From Streptomyces caelestis (GTDB taxonomy: Bacteria; Actinomycetota; Actinomycetes; Streptomycetales; Streptomycetaceae): a stretch of DNA of 64,000 nt. Location: NCBI RefSeq assembly GCF_014205255.1, contig NZ_JACHNE010000001.1, forward strand, positions 6,138,001-6,202,000, read 5' to 3'. Under the pieces are notes generated by a model. It did no database searches and was not told the DNA's origin. It saw nothing but the letters and a program-made list of their open reading frames with translations. This document shows positions 44,163 to 52,171 of this stretch, in pieces (the stretch's first letter is position 1; each line of letters begins with the position of its first letter). The translations under genes were made by a program, and so were the position numbers.

Positions 44163-44444
44163 ATGAGTGAGGATGTGCGACTGGTCGCCTGGGTGCGTGG
44201 ACGCGTCCAAGGTGTGGGTTTCCGCTGGTTCACGCGGGCCAAGGCCCTGGAGATCGGCGGCCTGAGTGGCTTTGCTCTCAATTTGGGCGACGGGCGGGTC
44301 CAGGTGGTCGCGGAGGGCGCGCGCGGGGGGTGTGAGGGACTGCTGGAGTGGCTCCAAAGTGACGACACGCCCGGGCGCGTGGACGGCGTCACCGAGATCT
44401 GGGACACACCGCGCGGCGGCTACGAGGGCTTCGCCATCCGCTGA
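44163..44444 (+). CDS. acyP: Acylphosphatase
   Basis: A 93-residue enzyme that hydrolyses acyl phosphates. The phosphate loop is GRVQGVGFR with catalytic R21, and the water-holding asparagine is N40 in [17 protein letters not shown]. Full family length. ATG at 44163. In many actinomycetes it sits between mutM and smc, as here. Confidence 0.95.
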   Translation: MSEDVRLVAWVRGRVQGVGFRWFTRAKALEIGGLSGFALNLGDGRVQVVAEGARGGCEGLLEWLQSDDTPGRVDGVTEIWDTPRGGYEGFAIR

Positions 44445-44825
44445 TGTCACCCCGCCGGGCGGCCCCCGGGGCCGCCCGCTGACCGGTCGCCGAGGTCGCC
44501 TCGGACAGAAACTTGCTGGTGATTGCAAGAATCACTTGCCTTGACAGGCCGCACACGCAAGGATGATCGCCACGCCCCGAGGGCCCCGCAGAAGCCGCAG
44601 CACCGCCGTTCCAGGCCGTGCGCGCCCGGGTCGCCCGCCAATGCAGGGCGTGATCGTGTTGACCGTCAAACTTTTTGGTGAGACGCTGAAAGCACCCCGC
44701 GCACCTTAGCTGTTTGGCATGGCTGAACGGCAGCACAACTCCAGGCCCTGCCAAGACTGCGGGTGCGGAATCCCTCACGACCCACACCGCATCGGTCGGT
44801 CACTCATTGTGGAGGACCATCCATC
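44445..44825 (+). other. Intergenic region before the small coiled-coil gene
   Basis: 381 bases. Possible promoter elements are TTGACA at 44541-44546 with TGATCG 17 bases on. An inverted repeat GTGATT-N6-AATCAC lies at 44518-44535, and an 11-base palindrome TTGACCGTCAA at 44659-44669. GGAGG at 44811 is the ribosome site of the next gene. Short frames here look non-coding. Confidence 0.5.
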
Positions 44826-45029
44826 ATGGCAAAGGCGCTTCTCGGTTACGTCGGCGGCTCCGACCCTCGACTCCTCGCCGAGATGCGACGGCTCCAGCAG
44901 CGCGTCCAGGATCTGGAATCCGAGCTCGTACGGATCCAGGCGGAGAACGAAGCGCTGACGGCTGCCGCTTCTCACGACAGGATCATGGAGAGCGTTGACG
45001 CACACCAGGCGGAGCCTGCGCTCACCTGA
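44826..45029 (+). CDS. Small coiled-coil protein, 67 residues
   Basis: Starts MAKALLGYVGGSDPRLLAEM and continues as a strong heptad coiled coil (RRLQQRVQDLESELVRIQAENEAL), ending in an Ala/His-rich tail. ATG follows GGAGGACCATCC. No known motif. The position, just upstream of smc but separated by a terminator, and the strong ribosome site suggest a real conserved gene; its role is unknown. Confidence 0.8.
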   Translation: MAKALLGYVGGSDPRLLAEMRRLQQRVQDLESELVRIQAENEALTAAASHDRIMESVDAHQAEPALT

Positions 45030-45101
45030 TCACTGCACCGCTCCACAACAGCACCGCAGTGGTTGGGCCGCCCGTCACAACCGCTGAGTTGTCAGAAGTG
45101 C

Positions 45102-45124
45102 AAGGGACGCCGTCGGCGTCCCTT
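45102..45124 (+). terminator. Intrinsic terminator with T-rich tail
   Basis: AAGGGACGCC-GTC-GGCGTCCCTT followed by CTTTCTTTC. A classic Rho-independent site 72 bases after the small coiled-coil gene. Confidence 0.95.
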
Positions 45125-45238
45125 CTTTCTTTCCCCCGCATCCTTTCACCGTCTTAACGTCTGGTGTGCCCTGCGCGTTCAGTGGCGAAACCGTGGGTTC
45201 ATGGAGTGAGACGAACCCGAGCGGTAGAGTCCGGCGGC

Positions 45239-48200
45239 GTGCACCTCAAGGCCCTGACCCTCCGTGGGTTCAAGTCGTTCGCCTCGGCGACCACACTCCG
45301 GTTCGAGCCGGGGATCACGTGCGTCGTCGGACCGAACGGCTCGGGCAAGTCCAACGTCGTGGACGCGCTCAGCTGGGTCATGGGCGAGCAGGGCGCCAAA
45401 TCCCTGCGCGGCGGCAAGATGGAGGACGTCATCTTCGCAGGCACCACCGGCCGCCCGCCGCTGGGCCGGGCCGAGGTGTCCCTGACCATCGACAACTCCG
45501 ACGGGGCCCTGCCCATCGAGTACGCCGAGGTCACCATCACGCGGATCATGTTCCGCAACGGCGGCAGCGAGTACCAGATCAACGGCGACACCTGCCGCCT
45601 CCTCGACATCCAGGAACTGCTCTCCGACTCCGGCATCGGCCGCGAGATGCACGTGATCGTCGGACAGGGCCAGCTCGACTCCGTCCTGCACGCCGACCCC
45701 ATGGGGCGCCGCGCCTTCATCGAGGAGGCCGCCGGCGTCCTCAAGCACCGCAAGCGCAAGGAGAAGGCGCTGCGCAAGCTGGACGCGATGCAGGCCAACC
45801 TCGCGCGCGTGCAGGACCTCACCGACGAACTCAGACGCCAGCTCAAGCCCCTCGGCCGCCAGGCCGCCGTCGCGCGCAGGGCCGCCGTCATCCAGGCCGA
45901 CCTGCGCGACGCCCGGCTGCGCCTGCTGGCCGACGACCTCGTACGGCTGCGGGAAGCCCTCAAGGCCGAGGTCGCCGACGAGGCCGCGCTGAAGGCACGC
46001 AAGGAGGCCGCCGAGCAGGAGCTGCGCAAGGCGCTCCAGCGCGAGTCCCTCCTGGAGGACGAGGTGCGGCAGCTCACGCCGCGCCTCCAGCGCGCCCAGC
46101 AGACCTGGTACGAGCTCTCCCAGCTCGCCGAGCGGGTGCGCGGCACGATCTCGCTGGCCGACGCCCGCGTGCAGAGCGCCACCTCCGCGCCCCCCGAGGA
46201 ACGGCGCGGCCGCGACCCGGAGGACATGGAGCGCGAGGCGGCCCGCATCCGCGAGCAGGAGGCCGAGCTGGAAGCGGCCCTGGAGGCGGCCGAACGCGCC
46301 CTGGAGGACACCGTCGCCCACCGCGCCGAGCTGGAGCGCGAACTGGCCCAGGAGGAACGGCGCCTGAAGGACGCCGCCCGCGCCATCGCCGACCGGCGCG
46401 AGGGACTGGCCCGGCTCAGCGGCCAGGTCAACGCGGCCCGTTCCCGCGCCGCCTCCGCCCAGGCCGAGATCGAACGCCTGGCCGCCGCCCGCGACGAGGC
46501 GCAGGAACGTGCCGTCGCCGCCCAGGAGGAGTACGAAGCCCTCAAGGCGGAGGTCGACGGCCTCGACGCCGGTGACGCGGAACTCGCCGAGCAGCACGAG
46601 GCGGCGAAGCAGCAGCTCGCCGAGGCCGAGGCCGCCCTCACGGCAGCCCGCGAGGCGGTCACGGCGGCCGAACGCAATCGCGCCGCCACCCAGGCCCGCC
46701 ACGAGACCCTGGCGCTCGGCCTGCGCCGCAAGGACGGCACCGGGACACTGCTCGCGGCGAAGGACCGTCTCTCCGGCCTCCTCGGCCCGGCGGCGGAACT
46801 CCTGACGGTGACCCCCGGCCACGAAGTAGCCCTGGCAGCGGCCTTCGGAGCGGCGGCGGACGCGATCGCCGTGACGACCCCGGCATCGGCAGCCGACGCG
46901 ATCAGGCTCTTGCGCAAGCAGGACGGAGGCCGGGCGGCACTGCTCCTGGCGGGAACACCGGAAGCGCCCCGAAGCGGTGCGGGGAACTGCGCGACCAGCC
47001 CCGACGAACCCGCAGACGACCGCCGGCCTCTCCCGGCACCGCCTGCGCAGCACTTCGCCGCCGACCTGGTCCGCGGCCCCAGCGACCTCATGCCGGCCGT
47101 ACGGCGCCTCCTGCACAACACCGTCATCGTCGGCACCCTCGAAGACGCCGAAGACCTCGTCTACGCCCACCCCTACCTCACCGCCGTCACGGCCGAAGGT
47201 GACCTCCTCGGCGCCCACTTCGCCCACGGCGGCTCCGCGGGCGTCCCCAGCCTCCTCGAAGTGCAGGCCTCCGTCGACGAGGCCGCTGCCGAGCTGGAGG
47301 AGCTGGCCGTCCGCTGCGGGGAGCTGACCGAGGCCCAGCACTCGGCCATGGCCAGGCGCAAGGAGTGTGCCGCGCTGGTCGAGGAACTGGGGGAGCGGCG
47401 CCGGGCCGCCGACCGGGAGAAGTCGGCCGTCGCCCAGCAGCTCGGCCGGCTCGCCGGGCAGGCACGGGGCGCGGCAGGGGAGGCCGAGCGGTCCACCGCC
47501 GCCGCGGCCCGGGCACAGGAGGCCCTCGACAAGGCACTCGCGGAGGTCGAGGAACTCGCCGAGCGGCTCGCCGTCGCCGAGGAGATGCCGATCGAGGAGG
47601 AGCCCGACACGTCCGTACGGGACCGGCTCGCCGCCGACGGTGCCAACGCGCGCCAGACGGAGATGGAGGCCCGCCTCCAGGTCCGTACGCACGAGGAACG
47701 GGTCAAGGGCCTGGCCGGACGGGCAGACTCCCTGGACCGGGCCGCCCGCGCGGAACGCGAGGCACGCGCGCGTGCCGAGCAGCGGCGGGCCCGCCTGCGG
47801 CATGAGGCGGCGGTCGCCGAGGCCGTCGGCTCGGGCGCCCGGCAGCTGCTCGCGCACGTCGAGGTCTCCCTGGCCCGCGCCGACGAGGAGCGCACCGCCG
47901 CGGAGGCCGCCAAAGCCCGCCGCGAACAGGAACTCGCCCGCGCCCGCACCGAGGGACGCGATCTCAAGGCCGAACTCGACAAGTTGACGGATTCGGTCCA
48001 CCGCGGCGAGGTACTCGGCGCCGAGAAGCGGCTGCGGATCGAGCAGCTGGAGACCAAGGCGCTGGAGGAGCTGGGTGTCGAACCGGCGGGGCTGGTGGCG
48101 GAGTACGGACCGCATCAGCTCGTGCCGCCCTCGCCCCCCGCCGAGGGCGAGGAGCTGCCGGAGGATCCGGAGCACCCGCGCAACCAGCCGAAGCCGTTCG

Positions 48201-48847
48201 TCCGGGCCGAGCAGGAGAAGCGACTGAAGGCCGCCGAGCGCGCCTACCAGCAGCTCGGCAAGGTGAACCCGCTCGCCCTGGAGGAGTTCGCGGCGCTGGA
48301 GGAGCGCCACCAGTTCCTCAGCGAGCAGCTCGAGGACCTCAAGAAGACGCGGGCGGACCTCCTCCAGGTGGTGAAGGAGGTCGACGAGCGCGTCGAGCAG
48401 GTCTTCACCGAGGCATACCGGGACACGGCCCGGGAGTTCGAGGGCGTCTTCAGCCGGCTCTTCCCGGGGGGTGAGGGGCGGCTGATCCTGACCGACCCCG
48501 ACAACATGCTCACCACGGGCGTGGACGTCGAGGCCCGTCCGCCGGGCAAGAAGGTCAAGCGGCTGTCCCTGCTCTCCGGCGGGGAGCGGTCGCTGACCGC
48601 CGTGGCGCTGCTCGTGTCGATCTTCAAGGCGCGGCCCAGCCCGTTCTACGTCATGGACGAGGTCGAGGCCGCCCTCGACGACACCAACCTCCAGCGGCTC
48701 ATCCGGATCATGCAGGAGCTCCAGGAAGCCTCCCAGCTGATCGTGATCACCCACCAGAAGCGCACCATGGAGGTCGCCGACGCGCTCTACGGCGTCTCCA
48801 TGCAGGGCGATGGTGTGTCGAAGGTCATCAGCCAGCGCCTCCGCTAG
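45239..48847 (+). CDS. smc: Chromosome segregation protein SMC
   Basis: A 1202-residue condensin subunit. The N-terminal head has Walker A GPNGSGKSN (31-39); long coiled coils surround a hinge (about 500-680); the C-terminal head has signature LSGGERSLTA near 1112 and Walker B FYVMDEVEAALDD near 1136. GTG at 45239 (MHLKALTLRGFKSF) gives the correct head; the frame is open 25 codons earlier. Around residues 577-600 the hinge contains a Pro/Asp-rich insert (RSGAGNCATSPDEPADDRR) encoded by a dispersed Streptomyces repeat, annotated separately. Needed for nucleoid compaction and septum-linked segregation during sporulation. Confidence 0.97.
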   Translation: MHLKALTLRGFKSFASATTLRFEPGITCVVGPNGSGKSNVVDALSWVMGEQGAKSLRGGKMEDVIFAGTTGRPPLGRAEVSLTIDNSDGALPIEYAEVTITRIMFRNGGSEYQINGDTCRLLDIQELLSDSGIGREMHVIVGQGQLDSVLHADPMGRRAFIEEAAGVLKHRKRKEKALRKLDAMQANLARVQDLTDELRRQLKPLGRQAAVARRAAVIQADLRDARLRLLADDLVRLREALKAEVADEAALKARKEAAEQELRKALQRESLLEDEVRQLTPRLQRAQQTWYELSQLAERVRGTISLADARVQSATSAPPEERRGRDPEDMEREAARIREQEAELEAALEAAERALEDTVAHRAELERELAQEERRLKDAARAIADRREGLARLSGQVNAARSRAASAQAEIERLAAARDEAQERAVAAQEEYEALKAEVDGLDAGDAELAEQHEAAKQQLAEAEAALTAAREAVTAAERNRAATQARHETLALGLRRKDGTGTLLAAKDRLSGLLGPAAELLTVTPGHEVALAAAFGAAADAIAVTTPASAADAIRLLRKQDGGRAALLLAGTPEAPRSGAGNCATSPDEPADDRRPLPAPPAQHFAADLVRGPSDLMPAVRRLLHNTVIVGTLEDAEDLVYAHPYLTAVTAEGDLLGAHFAHGGSAGVPSLLEVQASVDEAAAELEELAVRCGELTEAQHSAMARRKECAALVEELGERRRAADREKSAVAQQLGRLAGQARGAAGEAERSTAAAARAQEALDKALAEVEELAERLAVAEEMPIEEEPDTSVRDRLAADGANARQTEMEARLQVRTHEERVKGLAGRADSLDRAARAEREARARAEQRRARLRHEAAVAEAVGSGARQLLAHVEVSLARADEERTAAEAAKARREQELARARTEGRDLKAELDKLTDSVHRGEVLGAEKRLRIEQLETKALEELGVEPAGLVAEYGPHQLVPPSPPAEGEELPEDPEHPRNQPKPFVRAEQEKRLKAAERAYQQLGKVNPLALEEFAALEERHQFLSEQLEDLKKTRADLLQVVKEVDERVEQVFTEAYRDTAREFEGVFSRLFPGGEGRLILTDPDNMLTTGVDVEARPPGKKVKRLSLLSGGERSLTAVALLVSIFKARPSPFYVMDEVEAALDDTNLQRLIRIMQELQEASQLIVITHQKRTMEVADALYGVSMQGDGVSKVISQRLR
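46972..47021 (+). repeat. Dispersed repeat, copy 3, in frame within the SMC hinge
   Basis: GGTGCGGGGAACT, then the GCGCGACCAGCC core, then GACGAACCCGCAGACGAC. The core is shared with the intergenic copies at 14642 and 36576, and CCCGCAGACG also with the first. It reads through in frame, adding about 16-20 residues to SMC. Confidence 0.65.
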
Positions 48848-48949
48848 ATGGATGGTGCCTACACCGGTCTCACCTGCAGCTCTCGATGGCTTCAACACTT
48901 GAACACATCATGGGCACACTTCTGCCTCAGATTCACAGCTGCCGACCTA

Positions 48950-49013
48950 TTGACTTCGAAACTTGAAGGCATAGTCTCGGCAACGTTCCTTTTACCTTCA
49001 GGTACCTTCAGGT
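48950..49013 (+). promoter_or_regulatory. glcP promoter and tandem operator-like repeats
   Basis: TTGACT (48950-48955) and TAGTCT (48972-48977) are 16 bases apart. Downstream of the expected start site lie two head-to-tail copies of ACCTTCAGGT (48994-49003, 49004-49013), each almost palindromic (ACCT/AGGT). Their position suggests a repressor or activator site; the factor is unknown. Confidence 0.55.
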
Positions 49014-49069
49014 GGCACCTCGAAGGCTGATTCGCTCCGGCAGCGTTGCCGGTGGCCCGAGGAGTACAC

Positions 49070-50488
49070 GTGACCAGCACAGCGCAGGCCCCCAAGTCAG
49101 GAGCCAGGGCGGCTCATCCCGAGCATCTCGGGCATGTCATCTTCATCGCGGCGGCCGCCGCGATGGGTGGTTTCCTCTTCGGCTACGACAGTTCCGTGAT
49201 CAACGGCGCCGTCGAGGCCATCCGGGGCCGCTACGACATCGGTTCCGCAGCCCTCGCCCAGGTCATCGCCATCGCCCTCATCGGCTGCGCCATCGGTGCC
49301 GCGACCGCCGGCCGCATAGCCGACCGCATCGGCCGCATCCGGTGCATGCAGATCGCCGCGATCCTCTTCACGATCAGCGCCGTCGGCTCGGCCCTTCCCT
49401 TCGCGCTGTACGACCTCGCCTTCTGGCGCGTCGTCGGCGGCTTCGCCATCGGCATGGCCTCGGTCATCGGCCCGGCCTACATAGCCGAGGTCGCCCCGCC
49501 CGCCTACCGCGGCCGGCTCGGCTCCTTCCAGCAGGCCGCGATCGTCATCGGCATCGCCGTGTCACAGCTGGTCAACTGGGGTGTGCTGAACGCCGCCGAC
49601 GGCGACCAGCGCGGCAAGCTGATGGGCCTGGAGGCCTGGCAGGTCATGCTCGGCGTCATGGTCATCCCGGCCATCCTCTACGGGCTGCTCTCCTTCGCCA
49701 TCCCCGAGTCCCCGCGCTTCCTGATCTCCGTCGGCAAGCACGAGCGCGCCCGGGAGATCCTCGCCGAGGTCGAGGGCAAGGACATCGACCTGGACGCCCG
49801 TGTCGCCGAGATCGAGGGCGCCATGAAGAGCGAGCACAAGTCCAGCTTCAAGGACCTGCTCGGCGGCAGCTTCTTCTTCAAGCCGATCGTCTGGATCGGC
49901 ATCGGCCTGTCGGTCTTCCAGCAGTTCGTCGGCATCAACGTCGCGTTCTACTACTCCTCGACACTGTGGCAGTCGGTCGGCGTCGACCCGACGGACTCGT
50001 TCTTCTACTCCTTCACCACGTCGATCATCAACATCGTCGGCACCGTCATCGCGATGATCTTCGTCGACCGCGTCGGCCGCCGGCCGCTCGCGATCATCGG
50101 CTCGATCGGCATGGTCGTCGGCCTGGCGCTGGAGGCCTGGGCGTTCTCCCACCACCTCGTCGACGGCAAGCTGCCCGCCACGCAGGGCTGGATCGCCCTG
50201 ATCGCGGCGCACATCTTCGTCCTCTTCTTCGCCCTGTCCTGGGGCGTGGTCGTCTGGGTCATGCTCGGCGAGATGTTCCCCAACCGGATCCGCGCCGCCG
50301 CCCTGGGTGTGGCCGCCGCCGCGCAGTGGATCGCCAACTGGGCCATCACCGCGAGCTTCCCGTCGCTGGCCGACTGGAACCTCTCCGTGACCTACGTGAT
50401 CTACACGGCGTTCGCCGCGCTCTCCATCCCGTTCGTCCTGAAGTTCGTCAAGGAGACGAAGGGCAAGGCCCTGGAGGAGATGGGCTGA
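49070..50488 (+). CDS. glcP: MFS sugar transporter, glucose permease GlcP
   Basis: A 472-residue transporter of the sugar-porter family with 12 predicted helices. Family motifs: GFLFGYDSSVINGA (helix 1), RIADRIGRI, PAYIAEVAPPAYRGRLGS, PESPRFLISVGK, QQFVGINVAFYYSS, FVDRVGRRPL. It closely resembles GlcP, the glucose/proton symporter of S. coelicolor that supplies glucose kinase and so carbon-catabolite repression. GTG at 49070 follows GAGGAG. Alternative substrate: another hexose. Ends at a tandem direct repeat and a strong terminator. Confidence 0.93.
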   Translation: MTSTAQAPKSGARAAHPEHLGHVIFIAAAAAMGGFLFGYDSSVINGAVEAIRGRYDIGSAALAQVIAIALIGCAIGAATAGRIADRIGRIRCMQIAAILFTISAVGSALPFALYDLAFWRVVGGFAIGMASVIGPAYIAEVAPPAYRGRLGSFQQAAIVIGIAVSQLVNWGVLNAADGDQRGKLMGLEAWQVMLGVMVIPAILYGLLSFAIPESPRFLISVGKHERAREILAEVEGKDIDLDARVAEIEGAMKSEHKSSFKDLLGGSFFFKPIVWIGIGLSVFQQFVGINVAFYYSSTLWQSVGVDPTDSFFYSFTTSIINIVGTVIAMIFVDRVGRRPLAIIGSIGMVVGLALEAWAFSHHLVDGKLPATQGWIALIAAHIFVLFFALSWGVVVWVMLGEMFPNRIRAAALGVAAAAQWIANWAITASFPSLADWNLSVTYVIYTAFAALSIPFVLKFVKETKGKALEEMG

Positions 50489-50491
50489 GCC

Positions 50492-50527
50492 CGTCCCGCA
50501 CACTCGGGCTCGTCCCGCACACTCGGG
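50492..50527. repeat. Tandem 17-bp direct repeat after glcP
   Basis: CGTCCCGCACACTCGGG occurs twice, at 50492-50508 and 50511-50527, starting just four bases after the glcP stop. Short duplication of unknown meaning. Confidence 0.8.
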
Positions 50528-50569
50528 GAGGAGGGCCAAAGTCCCCGCTGCCCCTCTCCCCGTAACCCG

Positions 50570-50610
50570 CCGCCGCCCCGGTTCGGCCACTGCCCGAGCC
50601 GGGGCGGCGG
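50570..50610. terminator. 17-bp convergent terminator
   Basis: CCGCCGCCCCGGTTCGG pairs with CCGAGCCGGGGCGGCGG (one G-U wobble) around seven bases, between glcP (plus) and the small minus-strand gene. Confidence 0.85.
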
Positions 50611-50619
50611 TCCGCTGTC

Positions 50620-50997
50620 TCACCAGATCAGAACGCCGGCGCCGCTTTCCAGGGCGCGCAGGGCCGCCGCCTCGATGTTGCGCAGCCGTGACTCCAGCTG
50701 ATCCCGGCGCTCCGTGATCCCGCGCGGGCGCTCGGTGGTGGCGGCGATCAGGTCGAGGTTCGCCCGCAGCAGGGCCACCTCCCGCAGGAAATCCGGTACC
50801 TCCGGGGCCTCGACCAGCAGATTGTTCTGGGCCAGGACCGGAAGGTAACGGGCGCCCAGCGAGCGCACCGTCCCCGAGCCCCACACCGTCCGGCGCCAGG
50901 ACTCGAAGCCGGCCGAGTCGTCGCACCCCTCCGGGACGTCCAGGACCCGCCACTCGCCGTCCGTGTCCCGCACGAACACATCCACCGCCAAGGTCAT
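50620..50997 (-). CDS. Conserved hypothetical protein, 125 residues
   Basis: A compact soluble protein, MTLAVDVFVRDTDGEWRVLDVPEGC at its start, then FESWRRTVWGSGTVRSLGARYLPVLAQN, and a helical C-terminus (PDFLREVALLRANLDLI; GITERRDQLESRLRNIEAAALRALES). It looks like a small alpha/beta protein of the kind scattered in Streptomyces as orphan hypotheticals or immunity-like proteins. I do not recognise a function. ATG at 50997. It lies 53 bases beyond the luciferase-like gene on the same strand and may be translated from the same or its own message. Confidence 0.8.
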   Translation of the reverse strand: MTLAVDVFVRDTDGEWRVLDVPEGCDDSAGFESWRRTVWGSGTVRSLGARYLPVLAQNNLLVEAPEVPDFLREVALLRANLDLIAATTERPRGITERRDQLESRLRNIEAAALRALESGAGVLIW

Positions 50998-51049
50998 GCG
51001 CGCAGTGCATCACCGACGGGCGGAGGTGTTCCACCGGATATCGGGAGTG

Positions 51050-52021
51050 TCAGCCCGCCAGCTTTGGCATCACCCGCCCCGCGAACAGCTGCAGACTCCG
51101 CCACCCCTCCTCCACCGGCATCCCGCCGGCCAGCGGATGCAGGACGTAGGAGTCCAGCCCCAGCCCCGCACACTGCTCGGGCGTGAGAATCCGGTACACG
51201 CCCTCCGCGCGCAGCTCCTCGACCGTCGCCGCCGCCGACTTCACCGCGGACCGCACGCCGCCCGACTGCCAGGAGGCGTACGTCCGCGCCTCGTGCAGGA
51301 AGTGCTCCCCGTACTCCGCCCAGGCCCGGTCCGGATCCTCCGCCACATGCAGCAGTGGTGTCTCGGCGGCGGGCATCAGCACCCAGCCCTCGGTGCCGTA
51401 CTCGACGAGCCGTTCCTTGTAGTACGCCTCCAGCTCCGGCAGGTGCGCGCTGGGGAAGAAGGGCAGGCCCAGCCGGGCGGCCCGGCGGGCGGCGGCCTTG
51501 GAGGAGCCGCCGACCAGGAGCAGGGGATGCGGTTCGGTATACGGACGCGGGGTGATCCGGACCCTGCGGCCCCGATACGAGAAGGGCTCGCCCGTCCAGG
51601 CCGCGAGCAGCGTCTCCAGCAGCTCGTCCTGGAGCCGTCCGCGCCGGGCGAAGTCCACGCCGAACAGGTCGTACTCCTCGGGCCGGTACCCGATCCCGGC
51701 GACCGTCACCAGCCGGCCGCCGCTCAGCAGGTCCAGCACGGCGATCTCCTCGGCGAGCCGCAGCGGGTCGTGCAGCGGGCCGATGACCGCCGAGACGGTG
51801 ACCGAGACGCGCCGGGTCGCGCCGAAGACGGCCCCCGCGAAGGAGAACGGCGAAGGCAGCCAGTTGTTGTCGGCCCCGTGGTGCTCCTCCGTCTGCACGG
51901 TGGTCACGCCCCGGTCGTCGGCGTACGAGGCCATCTCCAGGGCCGCCCGGTAACGGGCGCCGAGCTCGGCCGGGGCGGCCCCGGGGGCGACGAGGTTGAA
52001 GCGTACGACCGAGACGGGCAT
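51050..52021 (-). CDS. Luciferase-like monooxygenase (LLM) family protein
   Basis: A 323-residue TIM-barrel flavin enzyme of the bacterial-luciferase superfamily. Hallmarks: TTVQTEEHHGADNNW, VIGPLHDPLRLAEEIAVLDLLSGGR, GIGYRPEEYDLFGVDF, ITPRPYTEPHPLLLVGGSS. Such enzymes use FMN or F420; the cofactor cannot be chosen from sequence, though cofC shows F420 is made. Substrate unknown. ATG at 52021 behind GAAGGGAGAC. Divergent from ftsY. Confidence 0.9.
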   Translation of the reverse strand: MPVSVVRFNLVAPGAAPAELGARYRAALEMASYADDRGVTTVQTEEHHGADNNWLPSPFSFAGAVFGATRRVSVTVSAVIGPLHDPLRLAEEIAVLDLLSGGRLVTVAGIGYRPEEYDLFGVDFARRGRLQDELLETLLAAWTGEPFSYRGRRVRITPRPYTEPHPLLLVGGSSKAAARRAARLGLPFFPSAHLPELEAYYKERLVEYGTEGWVLMPAAETPLLHVAEDPDRAWAEYGEHFLHEARTYASWQSGGVRSAVKSAAATVEELRAEGVYRILTPEQCAGLGLDSYVLHPLAGGMPVEEGWRSLQLFAGRVMPKLAG

Positions 52022-52171
52022 GGGACGTCTCCCTTCACCGGGCGGGTGTCCGGAGGACGTTAGCTGACGGAGCGTCAGACATCCAGGGGTGTGGAGATCC
52101 GGCGGCCCTTGTCCCGGGAGGGCGGTGCGCGCAGGGTGACCCGGGGCCCCATGGCCGATACTGGACGCGTT

